Under the pieces are notes generated by a model. The model did not search any database. It saw only the letters and a list, made by a program, of their open reading frames with translations, and was not told the origin of the DNA. A program made the translations under genes and the position numbers. DNA of 64,000 nt from DATHXC01 sp035459965. GTDB taxonomy: Bacteria > Pseudomonadota > Gammaproteobacteria > Burkholderiales > Methylophilaceae. Below, piece by piece: positions 51,836-60,625 of the stretch (the first letter of the stretch is position 1; each line of letters starts with the position of its first letter). The DNA is taken from the NCBI GenBank assembly GCA_035459965.1, contig DATHXC010000011.1, positions 1 to 64,000 on the forward strand, given 5' to 3'.

Positions 51836-52909
51836 TTAAGGCTTATCCAGGCTACCCATAGACTTGGGATAAGTCACGATGCCCCATGGCATATCCTTGT
51901 CACCGATTTCTTTTACTTTCTCCAGTTTTTCTACATCAATCACCTGAACTGCGTCTGATTTGCCGCAAGCCAGCAGAATCTGTTTGTCGTCAGGTGTGAA
52001 TGTGAAATGCCAGCAGCGATTACCGGTGGGGATATCCTTGATTTTTTCATAGGTTTTAGCATCGTAGACCTGCAAGGCTTTTTCCTTGGAGCTGGCAACG
52101 TAGATGCGCTTGCCATCACGATCAAACGAGATGCCATAAGGCGAATTGCCAGTATCTACAGTGCGTAATACCTTGAAATTTTTGTCCAACACCAAAAACT
52201 TGTTGGCTAGCTCCAGCGTGGCGACGTAAATACTGCCATCTGGAGACACCTTGATACCACGTGGACGATTGCCGTATTCTTTAGTTGGAATCGTTTTTAG
52301 CAACTTACCTGTTTTCAGGTTATGGACAGTAATCGTGTTGTCAGCTTCATTGGTAATAATGAGCTTTTTGCCATCTTTGGAAAACTCAATGCCTTCGGTT
52401 TCTGGGCCGCCGACGATCTCGCGTATTTTCTTGCCTTTCTTCAAATCAACCACTGCAATACGTGCAGGGATTGCATCATCGTCATCATCGTCCTCTTTTA
52501 CGACTTCACCCGGCTTTGGCGGAGGGCCGCCTTTAGAGCTAGGTTCGGTAGACACAAACACAAAATTACCCATGACGCGCACGAACTCAGGGTTCTTGCC
52601 AACTTCGATATGCTTGACCAACTGGCCGGTAGCGGTGTCAATCACCGAAATATTACCGTCATCCTTATTAGCAGTAATCAGCAATTTCCCATCCGCTGTC
52701 ACGCCTATGCCACGCGGGCTTTTGCCCTGAATATCAATCGTGCCCGTGGTTTCCATGGTGTCGAGGTTGATTACCGTAACGCCTGCATCCTGATTGGACA
52801 CATATGCGACACCTTTTTCGCCAGCGATTGCGCTGGATGTTGTCAGCATGCCTACTGCAGAAAAACACAATGCAGCGCATAGGGCTGACAAGCGGGGGGT
52901 ATATTTCAT
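51836..52909 (-). CDS. Secreted YncE-like beta-propeller protein
   Basis: About 357 residues starting at ATG 52909 behind AAGGAGA. A signal peptide ends near AIA/GEKG. The mature part is a run of about 40-residue YVTN/NHL-like blades (GVAYVSNQDAGVTVINLDT, PRGIGVTADGKLLITANKDDGN, NRPRGIKVSPDGSIYVATLE), giving a seven-bladed propeller. One inter-blade loop holds GGPPPKPGEVVKEDDDDDD, an acidic insertion. Such proteins occur near quinoprotein dehydrogenases in methylotrophs; no such gene is here, so function is open. Confidence 0.82.
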   Translation of the reverse strand: MKYTPRLSALCAALCFSAVGMLTTSSAIAGEKGVAYVSNQDAGVTVINLDTMETTGTIDIQGKSPRGIGVTADGKLLITANKDDGNISVIDTATGQLVKHIEVGKNPEFVRVMGNFVFVSTEPSSKGGPPPKPGEVVKEDDDDDDAIPARIAVVDLKKGKKIREIVGGPETEGIEFSKDGKKLIITNEADNTITVHNLKTGKLLKTIPTKEYGNRPRGIKVSPDGSIYVATLELANKFLVLDKNFKVLRTVDTGNSPYGISFDRDGKRIYVASSKEKALQVYDAKTYEKIKDIPTGNRCWHFTFTPDDKQILLACGKSDAVQVIDVEKLEKVKEIGDKDMPWGIVTYPKSMGSLDKP

Positions 52910-53100
52910 GTTCACTATCTCCTTGTTATTCTGTTTTAAATCTAGCGATTATTGTGCTCTTTAGTCACTAGCGCGGCGTCTTAGGTTCATTTCCGCGATT
53001 TTTCTGTTGCACAGACAGTAATATGCCGCAAGATTTGTTCTAGGCGCTTTGGAATTTAAAAGTGATTATTAAACATAGCGTTGAGATTTTATAAGCCATA

Positions 53101-53144
53101 TTTTGGTTAAATACAGCCAATGCGGTGGCTGTATTTAACCAAAA
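53101..53144. repeat. Perfect 19-bp inverted repeat downstream of ilvA
   Basis: 53101-53119 (TTTTGGTTAAATACAGCCA) is exactly complementary to 53126-53144 around a 6-base loop. It sits 40 bp past the ilvA stop. T and A ends of the arms let it act as a terminator, but the stem is unusually long and perfect. Confidence 0.75.
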
Positions 53145-53183
53145 ACAAGCTGAATTACCTTGCCGAATAATCAGCCCAGGAAT

Positions 53184-54695
53184 TTAACCTAGGAATAATT
53201 GGTAGGCTGGGTTATTGCTCTCATCCCAGTAGGGATAACCCAGGTTGTTCAGGAAAGCCTTGAACTCTGTCTGCTCCTCTGGTGGCACCTGTATGCCGAC
53301 CAGCACCCGACCAAAGTCTGCGCCGTGGTTGCGGTAATGGAACAGGCTGATATTCCAGTCGTGGCCCATGGTATCGAGGAAGTTCATCAGGGCGCCTGGC
53401 TTCTCAGGGAACTCAAAGCGATATACACATTCATTATCAGCCTGCGGCGCATGCCCGCCGACCAGATGACGCAAATGCAGCTTGGCAATTTCGTTGTCAC
53501 TTAAATCCAGCGCGGGCAGCCCTTGTGCAATTAATGCGGCGACCAGTTGCGCAGATTCTGCCGGGTTTTGCACGGCCAGACCGACGAAGATGTGTGCACG
53601 TTCCGGGTCGGAAAAACGATAATTGAATTCGGTAATGCTACGGTTGCCAAGCAAGCGGCAAAATGTCTTGAATGAACCCGGTTTTTCGGGGATCGTCACT
53701 GCCAGTACTGCTTCACGTTTTTCGCCGATCTCGGCACGCTCTGCTACAAATCGCAGGCGGTCAAAGTTCATATTGGCACCGGAGGCAATCCCTATCAGCG
53801 TTTTCCCGGTGAGCTTGTTACGTTTGATGTATTCCTTGATGCCGGCTGTAGCAAGCGCGCCAGCTGGTTCCAGTATCGAGCGGGTGTCTTCGAACACATC
53901 TTTGATTGCAGCGCAGATGGCATCGTTATCCACCACGATCATTTCATCCACATACTCCTGGCACAGGCGGAAGGTTTCTTCGCCGACCTGTTTCACGGCA
54001 GCACCATCAGCAAACAGCCCAACCTGGTCTAGCATCACGCGCTTGCCGAGTTGGAGCGATTCTGTCATCGCTTCAGCATCTTCTGCTTCCACGCCGATGA
54101 TCTTGATTTCAGGGCGCAATTGCTTGACGTAAGCCGCAATGCCCGCGATTAAGCCACCGCCGCCCACGCAACAGAATATCGCTTCTATGGGTTCAGGATG
54201 CTCGTTGAGGATCTCCATGGCGATGGTGCCCTGACCGGCAATCACGTCAGGATCATCATACGGGTGCACGAAAGTCAGCCCCTGTGATTTTTCCAGCTCC
54301 AGTGAATGCAGATAGGCATCGGAATACGAATCACCAAAAAGCACCACTTCGCTACCACGGCTACGCACGGCATCTACCTTGATCAGTGGCGTTGTCGTCG
54401 GCATCACGATGACAGCCTTGCAGCCCAGCTTTTGCGCGGAGAGTGCTACGCCTTGTGCGTGGTTGCCCGCAGAGGCAGTAATGACGCCGCGTTTGAGGGC
54501 ATCTGCCGAAAGGTGCGCCATCTTGTTATATGCACCGCGTAATTTGAATGAGAACACAGGCTGCATGTCTTCCCGTTTGAGCAGAATACGGTTGCCAACT
54601 CGTGCAGACAGGTTGGGCTGAAACTCCAGCGGAGTTTTTTTAGCCACGTCATAAACGCGGGCAGAGCGAATTTTTTCTAGGTAGTCGTTTTTCAT
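53184..54695 (-). CDS. ilvA: Threonine ammonia-lyase, biosynthetic IlvA
   Basis: PLP enzyme making 2-oxobutanoate from threonine, the first step to isoleucine. The 503-residue protein has the PLP lysine in FSFKLRGAYN (Lys51), GNHAQGVALSAQKLG, and the glycine loop CVGGGGLIAG, then two ACT-like regulatory domains (about 325-400 and 420-500, with PEKPGSFKTFCRLLGNR and PEKPGALMNFLDTM). Two domains mean the long, isoleucine-inhibited form. It diverges from rpiA. Confidence 0.96.
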   Translation of the reverse strand: MKNDYLEKIRSARVYDVAKKTPLEFQPNLSARVGNRILLKREDMQPVFSFKLRGAYNKMAHLSADALKRGVITASAGNHAQGVALSAQKLGCKAVIVMPTTTPLIKVDAVRSRGSEVVLFGDSYSDAYLHSLELEKSQGLTFVHPYDDPDVIAGQGTIAMEILNEHPEPIEAIFCCVGGGGLIAGIAAYVKQLRPEIKIIGVEAEDAEAMTESLQLGKRVMLDQVGLFADGAAVKQVGEETFRLCQEYVDEMIVVDNDAICAAIKDVFEDTRSILEPAGALATAGIKEYIKRNKLTGKTLIGIASGANMNFDRLRFVAERAEIGEKREAVLAVTIPEKPGSFKTFCRLLGNRSITEFNYRFSDPERAHIFVGLAVQNPAESAQLVAALIAQGLPALDLSDNEIAKLHLRHLVGGHAPQADNECVYRFEFPEKPGALMNFLDTMGHDWNISLFHYRNHGADFGRVLVGIQVPPEEQTEFKAFLNNLGYPYWDESNNPAYQLFLG

Positions 54696-54791
54696 TGAGG
54701 GTGACGAGGTGTATGATTCAAGGTTGTGCGAGAATATTGATTAAGTCTGTAAACACAGGATTATAAAGAAAACATAAGGGTAAAAGTAGAA

Positions 54792-55445
54792 ATGACTCAG
54801 GACGAATTGAAACAACAGGTAGCACAAGCCGCAGTTGCCTATGTCAAGGGCGGCATTATTGGTGTAGGGACAGGCTCTACAGCCAATTTCTTCATTGAAG
54901 AGCTGGCCAAAGTAAAATCAAAGATCGATGGCGCGGTTGCCAGCTCCGAAGCCACAGCGCAGCGCTTACGCGGTCATGGCATCGAAGTGTTTGACCTAAA
55001 TGCCGTAGATGGCATGGATATCTATGTAGATGGTGCCGATGAAATCACCGAGCATTTGCATATGCTGAAAGGCGGCGGCGGCGCATTGACCCGCGAAAAA
55101 ATCGTGGCGGCCTGCGCCAAGAAATTCATCTGTATCTGTGATGAAACCAAATATGTGCCGGTCCTGGGTAAATTCCCCTTACCTGTTGAAGTACTGCCGA
55201 TGGCCCGCAGCTATGTGGCACGTGAGCTGATCAAGCTCGGTGGTCAGCCAAAATTGCGCGATTTCACTACCGATAATGGTAATGTCATTCTCGATGTACA
55301 CGGCCTGCAAATCATGAACCCGGTCGAGATGGAAGCGAAAATCAACCAGATCGTTGGTGTGGTCACCAATGGCCTGTTTGCGGCTCGTCCTGCTGATGTG
55401 TTGTTGCTGGCAACCGCTGATGGGGTTAAAACCTATCAGCGTTAG
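54792..55445 (+). CDS. rpiA: Ribose-5-phosphate isomerase A
   Basis: Interconverts ribose-5-phosphate and ribulose-5-phosphate, and in ribulose monophosphate methylotrophs it also helps regenerate the formaldehyde acceptor. The 217-residue protein has GVGTGSTANFFIEEL, YVDGADEITEHLHMLKGGGGALTREKI and CDETKYVPVLGKFPLPVEV, with catalytic Asp, Glu and Lys in place. AAGGG lies upstream of ATG 54792. Confidence 0.96.
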   Translation: MTQDELKQQVAQAAVAYVKGGIIGVGTGSTANFFIEELAKVKSKIDGAVASSEATAQRLRGHGIEVFDLNAVDGMDIYVDGADEITEHLHMLKGGGGALTREKIVAACAKKFICICDETKYVPVLGKFPLPVEVLPMARSYVARELIKLGGQPKLRDFTTDNGNVILDVHGLQIMNPVEMEAKINQIVGVVTNGLFAARPADVLLLATADGVKTYQR

Positions 55446-55495
55446 GCTGTTGTCTGGCGCATTGCTTTTAAAGTGACTTGAATTAAAAGCAGCGT

Positions 55496-55513
55496 CATTC
55501 ATAAAACTGTCAC
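55496..55513 (+). promoter_or_regulatory. PhoB-box-like site before phoU
   Basis: CATTCATAAAACTGTCAC matches the 7+4+7 Pho box (CTGTCAT-AWAW-CTGTCAY) at about 16 of 18 positions. It lies about 93 bp before phoU; a TAGTAT -10-like hexamer follows at 55531-55536. Confidence 0.6.
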
Positions 55514-55606
55514 AAATCGGGGTTAGGCTGTAGTATTTAGTCAATACTAAATTCATTTGCCGTTTTTGAATGCGGTATTGAAGCAACTCTTACAAGGAAG
55601 TGCATC

Positions 55607-56314
55607 ATGCAATTTGAACATACATACAAGCAATACGATGCCGAGCTGGAGTCAGTGCGCGCCAAGGTTCTGCAAATGGGCGGCCTGGTGGAGCAGCAGA
55701 TTGTGAATGCACTGGATTCACTGGTAAATGCAAATGCCAATCTGGCGCAAAGCGTGATTGCTAACGATCATCGTGTTAATGCACTCGAAGTACAAGTGGA
55801 TGAAGACTGCAGCCATATCATTGCACGTCGCCAGCCAGCAGCGGGCGATTTGCGCATGATCATGATGGTAGTTAAAACCATTACCGATCTTGAGCGTATC
55901 GGCGATGAAGCGACTAAAATTGCGCGCGTGGCACAAAAGATCTGTGAGTCAGATCGCATGTACACACCACGGTTTACCGAAATCAAAACCATGGTGGCAC
56001 AAGTACGTGAAATGCTGCGTACCGCACTGGATGCCTTTGCGCGCTTGGATGTCACTAAAACAGTTGAAGTCGCACGTCAGGATGAGTTGGTCGATGAGCA
56101 GTTCCGCGCTGCAATGCGTCAGCTGATTACTTTCATGCTGGAAGATCCGCGCACTATCTCCATGTCACTGGAAGTGCTGTTTGTGGCCAAGGCAATTGAA
56201 CGTATCGGTGATCACTCCAAGAACATTGCAGAGTATGTGGTGTATATGGTTAAAGGCAAGGATGTGCGCCATACCACTGTGGATGAGATGGAACGCGAAA
56301 CGCTGGAGCCGTAG
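55607..56314 (+). CDS. phoU: Phosphate signalling regulator PhoU
   Basis: PhoU links the Pst phosphate transporter to PhoR and keeps the Pho regulon off in excess phosphate. The 235-residue all-helical protein has the repeated signature blocks DLRMIMMVVKTITDLERIGDEATKIARVA and LEVLFVAKAIERIGDHSKNIAEYVVYMVKG. AAGGAAG precedes ATG 55607. pst genes are not in the window. It sits in a block with ppx and ppk1. Confidence 0.95.
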   Translation: MQFEHTYKQYDAELESVRAKVLQMGGLVEQQIVNALDSLVNANANLAQSVIANDHRVNALEVQVDEDCSHIIARRQPAAGDLRMIMMVVKTITDLERIGDEATKIARVAQKICESDRMYTPRFTEIKTMVAQVREMLRTALDAFARLDVTKTVEVARQDELVDEQFRAAMRQLITFMLEDPRTISMSLEVLFVAKAIERIGDHSKNIAEYVVYMVKGKDVRHTTVDEMERETLEP

Positions 56315-56339
56315 GCTACAGCCTCTTAGGCATGATCTT

Positions 56340-56403
56340 TACTGTTTGCTGTATCTTGGCTTGCATTAGCAGCGCTAGATGTAGCAAACAGTATCTTAGT
56401 AAA
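56340..56403. repeat. Inverted repeat between phoU and ppx
   Basis: TACTGTTTGCT (56340-56350) is complementary to AGCAAACAGTA (56393-56403), with a further ATCT/AGAT match inside. There is no T run on the plus strand, so it may be a structured intergenic element or a weak terminator of phoU. Confidence 0.55.
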
Positions 56404-56536
56404 AAATCGCAAAGCTGCATTTACATCCATCTGAATTTCGAGGTTTAATGAGGCATGTGCCTTCAAGGCTTTGTTTAGGTGTTTCTCCCCGTATGTTTTC
56501 TGATTTTCTCACCAGTCATCTGGTAAAAGGCTGGTT

Positions 56537-58027
56537 TTGTCGATAAAGCAGCCCACCTTTTCCGAGATTGCCGCTGTCGATCTAGGCTCCAACAGTTTCA
56601 GGTTACAACTCGCACGTGTTGTGGATGGCGATCTGATTTTTCATGACTCCCTGCGCGAAGCTGTACGCCTGGGCGCTGGCCTCGATAAAGACAATTACCT
56701 GGATGCTGACGCACAGCGCCGTGCGATAGAGTGTCTTAAGAAGTTTGGAGAGCGCCTGCGTGGATTGCCGCCACAGGCGGTGCGTGCGGTTGCCACCAAT
56801 ACCTTCCGGGTTGCCAAGAATTCACGCCAGTTACTGGCAGAAGCGCAGGCAGCATTGGGTTTTCCTATAGAAATCATTGCGGGTCGCGAAGAGGCCCGCA
56901 TGATATTCGTAGGCGTCAGCCACAGTTTGCCTGTGGCGCCACATCGGCGACTGGTGATTGATATTGGTGGTGGCTCTACCGAGTTCATCATCGGTGAAGG
57001 TGTCGAGCCCATTGAGATGGAAAGCCTGTACATGGGCTGCGTGAGCTATAGCTTACGTTTCTTCGGTGATGGCAAGCTCAGCGAAGAAAACTTCCAGAAA
57101 GCCCAGCTCTCGGCGGCTACCGAGATCCAGATCATCCGCAAAAATTTTGCATCAGGCCGTTGGCAAGAAGCAGTTGGCTCCTCCGGTACGGCACGTTCAC
57201 TAGGCGAAATCTTGCGCTTGAATGGCCTTACCGATGGTGCCATTACGCGCGAAGGGCTGGAAGGCCTGCGTGCCTTGATGATCAAGGCAAAAGATACCAA
57301 GAAGTTACAACTGGAAGGACTCAGTGCCGATCGTGCTGCGGTATTACCAGGCGGTCTTTCCATCATGTTGGCGGCATTCGAACTGCTTAAGATCAATGAC
57401 ATGACCATCTCCAGCAGCGCGCTGCGTGAGGGCGTACTGTACGAATTATTGGGACGCATGCATCATCAGGATATTAGGGTTGCCACCGTCAGCAGCTTTA
57501 TGCGGCGCTACCATGTGGACCGTGACCAGGTAAAGCGCGTGCAAAAGCTGGCATTGGGCCTACTGGGGCAGGTTGATGATATGTTGAGTATGGATATCGA
57601 GGCGGCGCGTCAATACCTGGTATGGGCCACCAAGCTGCATGAGATCGGCATTTCCATTGCCCACAGCGGTTATCACAAGCATTCGGCTTATATCGTTGAA
57701 AATGCAGATATGCCAGGCTTCTCAAAAATGCAGCAGCAGACTTTGGGCTTGCTGGTACGCGGGCAAAGACGCTCACTTAGTAAGCTGAGTATGCCAGTCG
57801 TTGGAGATGATATTTGTTTGCTGGTACTGATTTTGCGGCTGGCAATCCTGTTCCATCGCAACCGCTTGGATGACAACTATCCGCAGCTGAATCTATACTG
57901 GGGCTCCAGTGGGTTTGATCTGCATATTGCGCCGGGTTGGCTGGATAATAACCCGCTGACGCAGGCCGAGCTCAATAACGAAGTGGCTTACTGGAAAGAA
58001 ATCGGCGTCAATCTGTTGCTGAATTAA
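56537..58027 (+). CDS. ppx: Exopolyphosphatase (Ppx/GppA family)
   Basis: Degrades polyphosphate (or pppGpp) from the end. The 496-residue protein has the ASKHA phosphate loops AAVDLGSNSFRLQ and VIDIGGGSTEFIIG, GREEARMIFVGV, and SSSALREGVLYELLGRM before a C-terminal HD-like helical domain. I use TTG 56537 (MSIKQPTF...) because AAAGG lies 6-7 bases upstream and no ATG fits. It converges with ppk1. Confidence 0.92.
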   Translation: MSIKQPTFSEIAAVDLGSNSFRLQLARVVDGDLIFHDSLREAVRLGAGLDKDNYLDADAQRRAIECLKKFGERLRGLPPQAVRAVATNTFRVAKNSRQLLAEAQAALGFPIEIIAGREEARMIFVGVSHSLPVAPHRRLVIDIGGGSTEFIIGEGVEPIEMESLYMGCVSYSLRFFGDGKLSEENFQKAQLSAATEIQIIRKNFASGRWQEAVGSSGTARSLGEILRLNGLTDGAITREGLEGLRALMIKAKDTKKLQLEGLSADRAAVLPGGLSIMLAAFELLKINDMTISSSALREGVLYELLGRMHHQDIRVATVSSFMRRYHVDRDQVKRVQKLALGLLGQVDDMLSMDIEAARQYLVWATKLHEIGISIAHSGYHKHSAYIVENADMPGFSKMQQQTLGLLVRGQRRSLSKLSMPVVGDDICLLVLILRLAILFHRNRLDDNYPQLNLYWGSSGFDLHIAPGWLDNNPLTQAELNNEVAYWKEIGVNLLLN

Positions 58028-58055
58028 CCGCCAAACGATTACGCGTTTAGCGGTT
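58026..58055. terminator. Hairpin between convergent ppx and ppk1
   Basis: AACCGC (58026-58031) pairs with GCGGTT (58050-58055), and AAACG with CGTTT inside, with one mismatch. It overlaps the ppx stop. T runs are short, so termination is probable but not certain. Confidence 0.5.
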
Positions 58056-58070
58056 TAGCAAGTTGCGCTA

Positions 58071-60152
58071 TCAATCAGTGGGCAAGTCGTGCCCAAACTC
58101 AGCAATCAGGAACTGTTGCGAACCAAAAGTAGTGCCGCGTCGAGCTGGGCGCAAGTGGTAAGTGCTATCAGGCAGCATTTCCCAGGCATTGGAGTTGTCC
58201 TTCAGGTAAGGCTCCAGGCCTTCTTTCATCACGCGTTTTTTCACCTTGGCATCCAGTATCGGAAAGCACACCTCGATACGACGGAAGAAATTGCGGTACA
58301 TCCAGTCTGCACTCGATAGATACAGGTTTTCTTCACCATTGTTATGGAAGTAGAAAATACGCGTGTGCTCCAGAAAGCGGCCAATGATGGAGCGCACACG
58401 GATATTCTCCGACACGCCAGGAATGCCAGGCTTAAGCGCGCAAACACCGCGCACAATCAGGTCTATCTGCACGCCAGCGTTAGAGGCATCGTAAAGCTCA
58501 CGGATAATATCGGCATCCAGTAAGGCATTCATCTTCGCAACAATCCGTGCTTTCTTGCCCGATTTAGCAATTTCAACTTCTTTATGGATCGCCTTGATCA
58601 GGTTCTGATGCAAGGTAAACGGCGATTGCCATAAATGCTTGAGCTTGCTGGCCTTACCCAGGCCGGTGAGCTGCGCGAACACATCGTTCACGTCCTCGCA
58701 TATCTCGTCAGCGCAAGTCAGCAGGCCGAAATCGGTATATAAGCGCGCGGTGCGCTGGTGGTAATTGCCGGTAGAAAGGTGCACATAACGGCGCAGCCTG
58801 TCTTCTTCACGGCGCACAACCAGCGCCATTTTGGCATGGGTTTTGTGGCCCACTACGCCGTACACCACATGCGCACCGGCGTCTTCCAGCAGCTTGGCCC
58901 AGTTGCTGTTGGCTTCTTCATCAAAGCGCGCAAACAGCTCGACGACTACAGTGACTTCCTTGCCTCGCTTGGCTGCTTCTATCAGCGATTTCATCAAGGT
59001 GGAATCAGCACTGGTGCGGTAAAAGGTCTGCTTGATCGCCAGCACGTCAGGGTCTTCCGCGGCCTGCTGGATAAATTCGATGACCGGGTTGAACGACTGG
59101 AAAGGATGATGCAGCAAAATATCGTGCTTGCGGATCGCTTTGAAGATATCCGGTTCTTTCAGCAATTCTTTAGGCGTGCCAGCTTTGTAATAGCTGAACT
59201 TCAGGTCTGGCCTATCTACCGAATCCGGGATTTGCATCAGGCGCACAAGATTGACCAGGCCATTGACCTGATACAGGTCATCCTGCCCCAAGCCAAATTG
59301 ACCAAGCAGGAAAGACGACATCTCAGCCGGGCAGCTATCAGCTACTTCCAGGCGTACGCCGTCGCCATATTGGCGGTGTGAAAGCTCGCCTTGCAAGGCT
59401 TGGCGCAAGTCGGTGGTGTCTTCATCATCCAGTGTCAGGTCACTGTCGCGCGTGACGCGGAACTGGTAACAACCCTTGACCTGCATGCCTGAGAACAGCT
59501 CATTCACATGTGCGTGCAAGATGGATGACAGGAAAATAAAACCATATTCGCAACCGGCAATCTCGGCTGGCAGACGAATCACGCGTGGCAGAGCGCGTGG
59601 TGCCTGCACAATGGCCACGCCGGAATTACGCCCGAAAGCATCCTTGCCTTCCAGCTCCACTGCAAAATTCAGGCTCTTATTCAGTACGCGTGGAAATGGA
59701 TGCGCTGGATCAAGGCCAATCGGCGTGAGGATCGGCATCAACTCGCGGAAAAAGTAGCTGCGTATCCATTCGCGCTGCACGTCGTTCCACTGGCCGCGGC
59801 GCAGAAAGCGAATATCTTCTTCTGCCAAGCGTGGCAGCACTACTTCATTGAGGATTTTGTATTGATGGTCGATCAGCTGGTGTGCTTCGGTGCTGACCAT
59901 GCTGAATACCTGTTTTGGCAATAAGCCATCCGGCCCGGCATGGATGTCGTTGAATTTGATCTGCTCTTTGACGCCCGCCACGCGCACCTCAAAGAACTCG
60001 TCCATGTTGCTGCTGAAAATGCACAGAAACTTGAGGCGTTCCAATAGTGGCACGCGGTCATCTTCAGCCTGTGCAAGTACGCGTCGATTAAAGGCCAGCA
60101 GGCCGAGTTCGCGATTAATAAAGTGATCTGGATTCAATTTTGGCTGCGGCAA
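58071..60152 (-). CDS. ppk1: Polyphosphate kinase 1
   Basis: Polymerises ATP gamma-phosphate into polyphosphate. The 693-residue protein has NRELGLLAFNRRVLAQAED at the N-terminus, the PLD-like catalytic segments GVVGHKTHAKMALVVR (active histidine) and YVHLSTGNYHQRTARLYTDFG, and the second HTRIFYFHNNGEENLYLSSADWM. The start appears to be TTG 60152 with AGGG seven bases upstream; no ATG is available nearby. A Pho-box-like site lies in the promoter region. Confidence 0.95.
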   Translation of the reverse strand: MPQPKLNPDHFINRELGLLAFNRRVLAQAEDDRVPLLERLKFLCIFSSNMDEFFEVRVAGVKEQIKFNDIHAGPDGLLPKQVFSMVSTEAHQLIDHQYKILNEVVLPRLAEEDIRFLRRGQWNDVQREWIRSYFFRELMPILTPIGLDPAHPFPRVLNKSLNFAVELEGKDAFGRNSGVAIVQAPRALPRVIRLPAEIAGCEYGFIFLSSILHAHVNELFSGMQVKGCYQFRVTRDSDLTLDDEDTTDLRQALQGELSHRQYGDGVRLEVADSCPAEMSSFLLGQFGLGQDDLYQVNGLVNLVRLMQIPDSVDRPDLKFSYYKAGTPKELLKEPDIFKAIRKHDILLHHPFQSFNPVIEFIQQAAEDPDVLAIKQTFYRTSADSTLMKSLIEAAKRGKEVTVVVELFARFDEEANSNWAKLLEDAGAHVVYGVVGHKTHAKMALVVRREEDRLRRYVHLSTGNYHQRTARLYTDFGLLTCADEICEDVNDVFAQLTGLGKASKLKHLWQSPFTLHQNLIKAIHKEVEIAKSGKKARIVAKMNALLDADIIRELYDASNAGVQIDLIVRGVCALKPGIPGVSENIRVRSIIGRFLEHTRIFYFHNNGEENLYLSSADWMYRNFFRRIEVCFPILDAKVKKRVMKEGLEPYLKDNSNAWEMLPDSTYHLRPARRGTTFGSQQFLIAEFGHDLPTD

Positions 60153-60179
60153 ATTAAAACCCTACTTTATGTCGTTAAT

Positions 60180-60197
60180 GTGACAAAGTGATGACAA
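60180..60197 (-). promoter_or_regulatory. PhoB-box-like site before ppk1
   Basis: On the minus strand TTGTCATCACTTTGTCAC is two TTGTCAY half-sites with exact 11-bp spacing, the Pho box arrangement. It ends about 28 bp before the ppk1 TTG, with CATAAA as a possible -10 in between. Confidence 0.65.
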
Positions 60198-60249
60198 AGC
60201 TATCGTTACAGCAAGCCATCTAGCGATTAAACCCGGCAACTTGCAAGCG

Positions 60250-60522
60250 CTAGTCTTTAGGTGGCACGTAACCAGCGGCTGTATCTGCACCGCCGCCAAA
60301 GAAATAAGCTTCTGTCTGCTGTTTCAGGTATTGACGTGCTGAAGGGTCAGCCAAGCTCAGGCGGTTTTCGTTTACCAGCATGGTTTGCTGTTTGAGCCAC
60401 GCCGCCCAGGCCTCTTTGGAAACATTCTCGTAAATACGTAAGCCAAGCTCGCCTGGGTAAGGCGGAAAGTCCATGCCATCTGCTTCGTGACCTAATTTAA
60501 TACATTTGACTGTGCGTGCCAT
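60250..60522 (-). CDS. yggX: Fe(II)-trafficking/oxidative damage protein YggX
   Basis: A 90-residue YggX-family protein: MARTVKCIKLGHEADGMDFPPYPGELG, WAAWLKQQTMLVNENRLSL and YLKQQTEAYFFGGG. The conserved Cys7 is present. The family protects iron-sulfur clusters and may move ferrous iron. It lies upstream of ppk1 on the same strand but with its own spacer containing the Pho box. Confidence 0.94.
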   Translation of the reverse strand: MARTVKCIKLGHEADGMDFPPYPGELGLRIYENVSKEAWAAWLKQQTMLVNENRLSLADPSARQYLKQQTEAYFFGGGADTAAGYVPPKD

Positions 60523-60625
60523 GATGTTGACTCTGGGAAAGTGAATTTGAATCGCCTATGATAACGCATGCAATGCGCTAACGTCAGCTATTGCGCCAGA
60601 TTTGGCGTGGCTGCCTGTAAAGGGA

